Source of the DNA: Scilla litardierei
Taxonomy: Eukaryota; Streptophyta; Magnoliopsida; Asparagales; Asparagaceae
Reading direction: 5' to 3'
Length of the DNA: 64,000 nt
NCBI GenBank assembly: GCA_030789695.1
Contig: CM061139.1
Location: forward strand, 203,705,641-203,769,640
Part shown: piece by piece, positions 56,239-64,000 of the stretch
Layout: each line of letters opens with the position of its first letter
How positions within the stretch are numbered: position 1 is the stretch's first letter
Translations under genes and position numbers: made by a program
The notes under the pieces: generated by a model
Seen by the model: the letters and a program-made list of their open reading frames with translations, nothing else
The model's database searches: none
What the model was told of the DNA's origin: nothing

Positions 56239-56538
56239 CCTAGGTTTGGGTCCAATCTCTTGCAAACCCTAGCCTAGGGAAGCTAGCATTAGGATCAACA
56301 TCATCGTCCAATTGCGCACCGAGCCCAATCTCTTGCAAACTCGGTCCACAATCTAGATTAGGATAGTTCCTACCCGTCCAATCTCTTGCAAACGGGTATC
56401 GGCACGGAATTGCAACCGGAGATCCTAGCATCGGTCCAATCTCTTGCAAACCGATACTTCGAAAATCCGACTCCAACCCAATTCGGATTTCTAGGGCTTC
56501 CTATCGAATTGGGATCCAATCTCTTGCAAATCCCAATT
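56239..56538 (-). repeat. Constant-loop hairpin array, 5' LTR copy
   Basis: Same five hairpins as 44911-45210; here the last loop also has TTGCAA. If transcription starts about 30 nt past the TATA-like box at 56929-56936, the array lies about 360-660 nt into the RNA, in the leader between the cap and the PBS. Confidence 0.85.
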
Positions 56539-56928
56539 GATGTGAATACCTAGCTATCCGTAGTAATTCGATCCCAATCTAATCCCTAATAACAATCCTA
56601 GCTCAATTTCTACCAATTCAACACAAATACGGAATTGGGCTTGTAGGGTTCATCCCCACGCCCCAAGACGTGGAGACTACTCACTAATCATAGCAATAGC
56701 ACAATAATTAGCAATGAAATAGACAATGGAATTCATCACAACAATGATATAAACAATAAAAATAGAGTTTTTGGGGAAGAGAAGTGCAAACCAATGTAGA
56801 TCTTCAATCAACCCAACAAAAATCCAAGTTTTTCTCTTCTCCAATCACAATTAATAAAGCTAAAAAGTAGACTCAAAAAGCTGCAAAAAATCTGAGAGGT
56901 GGCTCTTCAAACTAGGGTAAAAACAGGG

Positions 56929-56936
56929 CTTAAATA
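56929..56936 (-). promoter_or_regulatory. TATA-like box of the Athila LTR
   Basis: Minus strand TATTTAAG within a small GGGCT/AGCCC inverted repeat, about 85 bp downstream of the nearest palindrome site. Confidence 0.45.
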
Positions 56937-57019
56937 GCCCCAAAAATCGTCCAAAAATCCTGACCAAAACGCCCCTGCACAGCCTGTTTTCCGCAGATTT
57001 CGCTACAGGCAGCGCATCG

Positions 57020-57400
57020 CACTCGGCCGAGTGACAAAAGTCGCTCGGCCGAGTGAAAACCCTGTAATTTTCCAGTAAGTCGGGGCTTTCAGGGGTCTTC
57101 AGTTCGGAGGTGGCTCGGCCGAGTGAGTTGTCGTCACTCGGCCGATGGCTTTACTTCACTCGGGCGGACGGATTTACCACTCGGCCGAGTGGGTCTTCTG
57201 AAGCTCAGGTGGCCGAAAAAACAGTAACTTCGATACTTTTGAGGGCCTTCGTCTGGGCGCCACTCGGGCGGACGTGGTATAGTCACTCGGCCGATGTGGT
57301 CTCCGTCGCTCGGCCGAGTACACATGGAAAACGTGTCTGAACGGGTCGGCCGAGCGGTGTCTCGCTGGTCGGCCGAGTGGCTCCTCCACTCGGCCGAGTG
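57020..57400 (-). promoter_or_regulatory. CACTCGGCCGAGTG palindrome cluster in U3, 5' LTR copy
   Basis: Perfect 14-bp palindromes at 57020-57033, 57178-57191 and 57387-57400. One- to four-mismatch relatives lie at 57042-57055, 57112-57125, 57135-57148, 57158-57171, 57261-57274, 57284-57297, 57307-57320, 57343-57356 and 57366-57379. Likely dimeric protein-binding sites. Confidence 0.75.
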
Positions 57401-57694
57401 GGACACAAAAATGCCCAAACTGCTTAATTTGGCCTCCCCGTCGCTCCTGCGGCGTCCATTCTTCTTCCGCTCCTCTCCAACAGCAAAATACTCCTCGGGG
57501 AGGTCGTTGGTGGCCGTCTAGCGTAAGCGTATCTCGAGATCACTCCAAATCGCGCCAAATCACCTGAAATGCGACAAAAACAACAAAACGTGAAAAGCAT
57601 CGCAATATCGTCGATAAATCGTAAAAGACGTGATTTGGGCGATCTAAATGGCATGCAAACATGCGGAAAAAAGGTGTAAAATAAGGAGTGATCA

Positions 57695-59400
57695 CCCACA
57701 GGCTTCAACTGTCTCAATCCAGATCTAACAGTAGGCTTCAGCCCTTTCATAAAGCACCTCTCTAAAGATTCACCTGAGACCCCACGAACTCGGTGGCATA
57801 GCAATTCAAACTTCTTAATGTACTCTCACACGCTCCTTTCCTGCTTCAATGAATATATCCGCTCATAGACTCCCCCAGACTGTACTGCACCAAACCGCTC
57901 TTAGAACTCCTACGTCTAAAAAGGCTGCTGCTGATGTGTCCACCTAAACCAACCCAAGGCCTCTCCCTCCAAGCAGACTCATATAGCCCGGAGTCAGTCC
58001 TCCCCTGGTACCGCTGACATCTCAAAGTATCTCTCCACTCAGTACAACCAGTCATCAGTGTCTCTGCCCTTAAAAATGGGCATCTTCAGCTTCCTCAGCC
58101 GACTTCCACAAGCAAACTTCTTAATATACTCTCACACGCTCCCTTCCTGCTTCAATGAATATAGCCACTCATAGACTCCCCCAGACTGTACTGCACCAAA
58201 CCGCTCTTAGAACTCCTCCCACGTCTGAAAAGGTTGATGCTGATGTGTCCACCTAAACCAACCCAATGTCTCTCCCTCCAAGCAGACACCTACAGCCCGG
58301 AGTCAGTCCTCCCCTGGTACCGCTGACATCTCAAAGTATCTCTCCACTCGGTACAACCAGTCATCAGGGTCTCTGCCCTCAAAATGGGCATCTTCAGCTT
58401 CCTCAGCCGACTCCCACCAGCAAATCCTCCTCTCTTGCGGCTGATCATGGCATCTCGACTGGTACACAGGTGGTCTGTCAGGAATGTACCCTATGGCCGG
58501 ATCTCGTGCGCCTTCGTTTGCTCCGTCCCACGGCCAGTCTACCCGCTCATCTCTCTGTGGGTACCCATAATCCCCCTGATAGGCTCTAGGGACGCCCTGA
58601 AGTCCTCTCCAATCTCCTGTCACACCCCCGAACTGTGGGGGCTAAGCCGACAGGCCTCCAAAGTGCTGCTGTCGCCCTCCATGCTGCTGAAATCCATCCC
58701 TGGGCCCCACCTGTGGCTTAAAAAATGGTGTATGAACTGTTCGGGCCCCAAAATGGGCCCCAAGTGGTCCTAACGAGGTCGGAGGGAGCTGTCGGGCCCC
58801 GTGGAGGTCGGGTAGGCCTAGGAAAGAGGCGCGCACTGGGCGAAGCCCCCAAGGGGGCGGCGGCGGGACCTACCGGCCCTAGTTATGAGCCGACGGGCCC
58901 CATCGTTGCCCCAGGGGGGCGCCGATGGCCCTGGAGGGCCGAGCGGCCCTGTCTGCCCCTCCTGGGGGTTCGGTGCAGCCCTCAGTGGCTGCCGGAGGGG
59001 TGGCCGCCCCTGGTGATCGGCGCTCCTCCACGTGACAGGGAAGTTGCCGGGAAAGCCTCCCAATCTTCTGGATCTGCTGCGTTTCGATGATCGTGTGGGT
59101 AAAGGCCTTTGTCTTCCGCATCTTCCTGAACCCCTTCAGTAAAAATCACATTTTTACCTTTCATCGTCGACAAAGGTGGCTTCTTTTTGCTCGGATCTAG
59201 CTTGGGTTAAGATTTGCTATCATTACCGCTAATTCCTGCATCTGAGATCTACTTGCTGCCATAGCCTCCGTCAATCGTGCACGCTCCTCCGCCGCTTCCT
59301 TTTTCCCTTCGTTAACCACCTCGATAATCTTACTTTCAAACTTCTCAAACTTCTCTTCCAATAAGTCAATACGCTCCTTGGATCTTGTGTTCGCCAAGGA
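57695..59400 (-). pseudogene. Gypsy-2 gag, N-terminal and central part
   Basis: From the PBS side: a coiled-coil-like segment (ERIDLLEEKFEKFESKIIEV, 59400-59200), then a Gly/Pro-rich stretch, then DPDDWLYRVERYFEMSAVPG (near 58340) and ELLCHRVRGVSGESLERCFM with FMKGLKPTVRSGLRQLKPVG up to the Athila site. No clear ATG is seen near the PBS. A 306-bp in-gene tandem duplication (57807-58112, 58113-58418) and several stops make it a pseudogene. Confidence 0.78.
57807..58418 (-). repeat. 306-bp tandem duplication within gag
   Basis: Both copies begin CAAACTTCTTAAT and run through the same gag codons (GVYE..YSLKQE, then the DWLYRVERYFEMS region). They differ at scattered positions and by small indels. 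306 is a multiple of three, so the duplication itself would keep frame. Confidence 0.88.
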
Positions 59401-59408
59401 ACGTAGGA

Positions 59409-59420
59409 GCTCTGATACCA
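59409..59420 (-). other. Gypsy-2 primer-binding site
   Basis: Minus strand TGGTATCAGAGC, exact initiator tRNA-Met complement, three bases past the 5' LTR. Confidence 0.92.
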
Positions 59421-59423
59421 AAT

Positions 59424-59831
59424 TGATGCATCTAGGGCTATTTGTAGGGATAAAGGTAGAATTGTTAGGGTTGTAGACTAATAAAAATAGGATTTTTATA
59501 TGAAAAACAGATCTGAAATTAGAATAGAATTGCAAGAATAAAGATCTAGGACTAGATTAATCTACAAAAGCAAGATAAAGCAATTTGTAAATTAATCTAA
59601 GATCCAAGGAAAATAACTCACAATTCAATTCTTCGGTAAACCTTCTAGGGCCGGCCGGCTCTTGCTTAAGGGGGGATTAGCTAATTGTTAAATTACTAAA
59701 CGACCCCCTCGTAGTTGCGAAACTACAAGTTTGACCCCAGGCCCGTGGTGGATCCGAGTCGCATCCTCCTTTGGTAAACTTGAACCGGCCCCTCCTTGGA
59801 CCCGCGCGCCTCATTGACTTGTGCAGCATCA
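59424..59831 (-). repeat. Gypsy-2 5' LTR
   Basis: 408 bp, minus strand TGATGCTGCACAAG to GATGCATCA. Homologous to 40362-40774. Confidence 0.93.
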
Positions 59832-60187
59832 CAGAGCCGGTCCCAATCTCTAGCGATAAGTTGGAGCTCGGTAAATGGGTAACGAGCTCAGTTGCTTAAC
59901 AATGTGAAGTTTGTTGTGAGATCCCTAGTTACCAAACTGTCGAGACGCAACCTCGACAATTCGATGTTAGTCCACTGCTCGCCGAACTACTGAGGATGTG
60001 ACTCAGGTACTTTGGGTTTAGAGCGCTCGGTAAACCTCTCTCATTGCCGAGGCTCAGGTGGAGCTCGGGCAAGTGCACCACTGCCGAGCTCAGGTGGGGA
60101 GCAGATGGAGTAGGGAGGCTCAGGTGGATCTCGGTAAGGAGGCTCTGCCGAGCTCATTCACATGTGGTCTATTGTTCATGTGGGGAT

Positions 60188-60359
60188 TGTTGGGTTGCGA
60201 ACAATAGTCTCACATTGGCTAGGTTGAGGATCTTGGTGGGGTATAAATATGGGTAATGTATCTTTATTGGTATGAAGCCTTTTGGGGAGACCCAAGAGCA
60301 AAACCAATTGGTCCAGTGGGCCCAAGTGAATAATATCATATCAATGTGGAGATCCTACC
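60188..60359 (+). repeat. TRIM 3' LTR (end missing)
   Basis: Matches 40170-40341 with scattered changes. The USE-like site is mutated (GTCTCACATTG). The terminal AAAACAACA is absent. Confidence 0.8.
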
Positions 60360-60994
60360 GTGACGGCCAAATTTACACCCTTGGAAAACAATGGAAATCT
60401 CTTCTTATTGTGTTCAGATCAAATTAATGTTTGACCTAACTTGCGCAAGTATTAATTGAAATTGTACTTCAAAATGTTGATTATATTTTATTTTAGATAA
60501 TTTATAAAATTTATCAATTATCTTTTCATAAATGTTACAAGCTTTGCTTTTGATAACTTTATCAGCTATATGATGACAAAATTTATTTATCATAATGAGC
60601 ATAATTTTCATAAAGCTTGTCGTATTTGGGATTTATGAATTAAGATTCAGTTTTCGAACTAGCTATCGTGTTTTCGAGTTTGGAAATGTCATGTATGAAT
60701 GCAACCCAATAAGAATTCAAGTTCAAAATTGTAGATCCAAACTCAAAAAAATACGTAAACGATCCTATCAGATTCAGGTACCGAGTCTTACTAGCAACCT
60801 AGGTGCATGAGGTATACATGATGGATGTAGTTGTAGAAACTCCTCATACTCTGACTGTCAGAAGAATCTGCACTATGATAATAGATAATCTTAGGAAAGA
60901 TAGACCATATGTGTGTAGATCGAATAACGAACTGGTCATCCCCGAGAGTAGCCATATTAACCCATTAATCGATGACAAATAATAGCAGCAGCAG
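60360..60994. other. Unassigned sequence
   Basis: Apart from the possible MITE end near 60371-60388, no gene or element is recognised. Confidence 0.4.
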
Positions 60995-63227
60995 CGTAAC
61001 GCCCCGTGTCCCAGGTGCCGTCACAATTTAAAATAGTTATATGCAGGTCATGCATGTGCTAGTGAAGTCAATGTAGAGCAGAAAAAATAAAAATACACAT
61101 TCATAACATGTTAACACAGTTCTAAACAGGAAAGAACAGTTTTAACGTACATACAACTGAAATGTAAATACAATACTCACACTCAGCTAGCTCGTGGCTC
61201 AATGTCCTGCACCGGAAGCTCAGACTCCTCGTCCTCGGACACCTCCGTATGATCCTGTGCGTCACCTGGTGGGGTAACAGAAGTCGCACCACAGCTCAAT
61301 AGAGTAGACAATATCTAACCAACGACAGAAATAGTAATGATATACAAAAGGAGATATGACAGCAACAGTTATAATAGTACGATACAAAGATGTAATATGG
61401 TATGATCATTTAATCGCCTCAAACTACTGTAAGTTTGTACATGTTAATGTGAACCAATCCTAAGTCGTGATTTATAACGGAGAGTGAGATGTGCAACCCG
61501 AAGACCTTCTTGGACCGCGGGGTGCTACCCTGAGCCGAGTAACAAGCTACTCAGGACCCACTTAAATTATAGAATATGGAATGGAAGTCCTCCCAGATAC
61601 ATGCCGAACGACATGCTCCAATCGCTCCCTAACCCTCTCAATCATAAGTTTCCCCAAAGCCCGGTGAGTCAAGCTAAATTAATTAGTTAACACTTTTAGT
61701 GTCGTGATATCGACGGAGTTTAATATCATTTAAACTACATAGTCAAGGGGGTCCATGGTCAATAATTGAATGTAGCAACTAGACATGTCATAAGCCAATT
61801 CTCAATTCCATCAGCTATCTATTATCAGTGACATCACTAGTAACATCCTATGGACTACGTAATTTAACGTGATATTAAACTTCCACGTGTATAGATTCCA
61901 TCTAGACTATCAGTAAAGCAAAACACGTGATAACTGAAATAAAGGCACAACTAGATAATAAAAGCAACAATATTTATTTAAAAAGGAAACTGTAATATGA
62001 AATCTTTAGTATTTCTAAAAAATATACTCAGCGGGATACAGTTTTGGGGTCTTCATCATGTAGTGGTGGGAACCGGAGCCTACGGAAAAATCCATGTGGT
62101 TTCTAGCAAGGTACCAGGGGCTAATGACCAAGACATCGGGGGAATGGGGCTCAAATCCCAAGCAATCCATACTGAAACCCAAAATAGCACGTGAGGAGCC
62201 TAGCCGAACCCAAACAGCAAGCTGAAAAGCCATCTGCAACCAAACAGCAAGCAAGCAGAAAAGCCACTGAACCCAACAACCAGCAAGGAAGCCTAAAACA
62301 GCAAGCAAGGAGCCCCAATCAGCAAGCAAAAGCCAACTGAACCAAAACACCAAGCAAAGAAGGCCACCAAACCCAACAACAACCAAGGAACCCCCAACGG
62401 CAAGCAAAGAACATGCCAAACCCCATGCCGAAACCCCAAAACAGCAAGCAAGGATGTTAGCCGAACCCATTACAGCCCAACGTCGAGACCCTGGGACCCC
62501 ACAGCAAGTATGTGAGGGAAGCAATCCCACAAACGAACCGTATGGAATCAAACCCTACTTTATCTCCCAAATCATCATCTCCCGACTCGCAAAAATCCAA
62601 TTTTCTCACAAACCCCAATGATTCAACTCAGATCTATGCAAGCTAAAAATTGAAATTAAACTGTAGGGTAGGGGATAGAGTCTACTGAAAGTATAGCTGA
62701 AGAACCAAAGAAAATCAAGAACCAAAAGCCACAGCAAGATCCAGCAAGGATCAACTCAGAGAAAGCCGAAGAAAGCCGTCGAAAAAGCCGTAAAAATGAA
62801 AGGAAACTTACAGTTTTCGTTGAAAAATTGAAGAATATGAAATATGAAGATATAGGGCTCGAAGGAGCTGTTGGAGAGGACGGTGGAGGTCGTGGCCTCA
62901 ATTCACGCAATCTTAGTGAAAGGGGCAGCCATGGCCTCCGCAGGAACCTACAAGAGGATGAAAGGGCACGGTGAATAGATACATGGGGGGTCGCAGGCGT
63001 CATGCGAAAGGACAGGGGCGTTCGCCCTCTTCGGTCGAAAGCCCTAGGGTGGGCCCGAGTCACTGTGAGAACGAGAGAGCAAAGGAGAGACGATCGAAAA
63101 GCCCTAGCGGGCTCGGGGGCGCTGTGAGAACGAGAGGGGGGAATAAAAAACCCTCGTGGGCTTTGCTGAGCGGGCCGAGGGAAATGAAAAAGAGAAGGGG
63201 GAGGGGAAATAAATGGGGCCCGTTACA
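60995..63227 (-). repeat. Solo gypsy-type LTR with TSD
   Basis: 2233 bp with termini CGTAACGCCCC and GGGGCCCGTTACA, flanked by AGCAG (60990-60994, 63228-63232). Related in style to the LTR at 30100-32819. Leader-like GC-rich sequence on the minus strand indicates minus orientation. At 62200-62460 it holds a degenerate CAGCAAGCAAG-type repeat. One terminus reads CG instead of TG. Confidence 0.8.
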
Positions 63228-63798
63228 AGCAGCATATGATAGAATGCCCATAAGCAATGGCAATCATCAGCAAATAGTAATATATACATAGCAATAGAAT
63301 CCATGGCAGCAATAATGATAGTAATAGATTGAATTACATAGACAATAATAGATAATAAGTAGTCCAAATGCGTGGGCAATAGCAATTAAAACCCATAAGC
63401 AGCGACAATCATGGAACACATAGGCAGATGGAATAGATCTGATCTTGATCTGATCTAATTTGATAATATCAAACGATGGCAAAGAGATCGACAAGATGTC
63501 ACGATGAAGGAAAGGATGAAGACATTGAAAAGGAGACGAAAATAAGATGGTGGCGACGGTTGCAACGATGAAGACAAATGACAACGGCAACAACGAGGAA
63601 GATGACAAAGACGATGATGGTAGTGGCATGGAGGTTAAAGGATATCAACAATGGTAGCATGAGAGATAAGAGGACAACATTGGCAACACATGGGAAATGA
63701 TGTCAGTAACATGGAAGAACATAGATGAAATCGGCTTGGGGTGACAAGTTAGTAGTGATGTGATTTGATTAGAGTTAGGATTTTAGATATCTTCTTTC
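63228..63798 (-). other. Copia leader region, unresolved
   Basis: Lies downstream of the PBS at 63799-63810 on the minus strand. No gag ORF is recognisable. Rich in AGCAAT/GATGAC short repeats. Confidence 0.4.
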
Positions 63799-63810
63799 GT
63801 TTTGATACCA
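63799..63810 (-). other. Primer-binding site
   Basis: Minus strand TGGTATCAAAAC next to the LTR end TAACA. Initiator tRNA-Met type, decayed at its distal end. Confidence 0.7.
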
Positions 63811-64000
63811 TGTTAGAGAGGAGAAAATATTAATGAAGCAAAGAATGAAAGAAGCTTGCACTCTCCCCTTCAGGTCTTACTTATAGCAATGAAATTACAC
63901 GTTACAAATCTTAGATCCAACATGCATACCGCTAATTAAAGTATGACATATTGTGTATGCAATATATTATATCTAGACACTATATTGAGCACATGCTTGA
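63811..64000 (-). repeat. Short copia 5' LTR, cut by the window edge
   Basis: Homologous to 18337-18542. The U3 end (TGTTAGAAT expected) lies a little beyond 64000, so the full LTR is about 200 bp. Confidence 0.65.

Larger units (their letters stand above)
44551..57694 (-). mobile_element. Athila-type gypsy element, young, gag-less
   Basis: 13,144 bp on the minus strand with 1816-1817-bp LTRs and a tRNA-Asp-type PBS. It has an intact RT-RNase H-integrase ORF, a second long ORF downstream of pol, a PPT, and perfect target duplication CCCAC (44546-44550, 57695-57699). By eye the LTRs differ at four bases and one single-base indel. At commonly used plant rates that suggests an insertion on the order of 0.1 million years ago or less. 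The PBS and the pol-then-second-ORF order point to the Athila/Tat group. No gag or protease is encoded. Confidence 0.95.
55879..57694 (-). repeat. Athila 5' LTR
   Basis: 1816 bp. On the minus strand it runs from TGATCACTCC (57694) to GGCGCGATCA (55879). Confidence 0.96.
40362..59831 (-). mobile_element. Gypsy-2: chromodomain Ty3/gypsy element, split by Athila
   Basis: Minus-strand element with LTRs 59424-59831 (5') and 40362-40774 (3'), an iMet-type PBS, and perfect target duplication CAGAG (40357-40361, 59832-59836). Removing the 13.1-kb Athila leaves about 6.3 kb with gag, protease, RT, RNase H, integrase and chromodomain. Several frame lesions show it is inactive. It inserted into the PBS of the TRIM. 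Confidence 0.96.
40170..60359 (+). mobile_element. TRIM element split by Gypsy-2
   Basis: Two ~180-bp repeats starting TGTTGGGTTGCG (40170-40350, 60188-60359) enclose an iMet PBS (TGGTATCAGAG, 40351-40361, continuing GCCGG after the CAGAG duplication at 59832) and a ~355-bp interior (59832-60187) without coding capacity. That is the layout of a terminal-repeat retrotransposon in miniature. Its true size is about 0.7 kb; the rest is Gypsy-2. The last ~9 bases of the 3' LTR are missing. Confidence 0.82.

Overview
The window is plant nuclear DNA. The evidence is a spliced, plant-type katanin p80 gene fragment together with Ty1/copia, chromodomain Ty3/gypsy and Athila-type LTR retrotransposons, a TRIM, and hAT-like elements with 8-bp target duplications. 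The species cannot be named from what is visible. Nearly everything is transposon, layered by successive insertions. The only host gene I can support is four exons of a katanin p80 WD40-subunit homologue on the minus strand (16135-17559). It abuts a 500-N assembly gap, and its C-terminal exons are not visible.

Left third (1-22350). A decayed gypsy element (1-3566) ends inside an old minus-strand copia. LTR-like and RNase H debris follows. A complete but decayed copia (Copia A, 7371-13203, TSD CCTGG) sits inside a hAT-like MITE (7220-13683), which itself sits in a minisatellite. A second hAT-like element (14225-15385, TSD CATAGAAC) keeps what looks like the first exon of a transposase. After katanin come copia remnants and three foldback elements packed into one TA-rich site (21257-22020).

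Middle (22357-40060). Copia B (22357-27111, TSD ATAAC) splits the RT/RNase H of an older minus-strand copia. A 2.7-kb gypsy-type LTR (30100-32819) follows a gag fragment and carries a 574-bp hAT MITE (TSD GTTGACGT). Copia C (33933-39068, TSD GAAGA) has unusually short LTRs of about 105 bp and nearly intact coding sequence. It splits another old copia exactly within its integrase-region reading frame.

Right third (40074-60378) is a Russian doll. A probable MITE end pair encloses a TRIM. The TRIM is split by a 6.3-kb minus-strand chromodomain gypsy element (40362-59831, TSD CAGAG). The gypsy gag is in turn split by a 13.1-kb minus-strand Athila-type element (44551-57694, TSD CCCAC). The Athila element is young: by eye its 1.8-kb LTRs differ at four bases and one indel. 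It has an intact 1294-codon RT-RNase H-integrase ORF and a separate 732-codon ORF, but no gag and no protease. A solo gypsy-type LTR (60995-63227, TSD AGCAG) and the edge of another copia end the window.

The most unusual structures are in the Athila element. (1) Each LTR has five hairpins that share one 14-nt loop containing the palindrome TTGCAA, while their stems differ in sequence but stay complementary. This resembles a repeated RNA dimerisation or packaging signal. (2) About ten to twelve copies of the palindrome CACTCGGCCGAGTG lie upstream of the LTR TATA-like box, and a second cluster lies immediately upstream of a TATA box that precedes the second ORF. This suggests that one factor drives both the LTR and an internal promoter.
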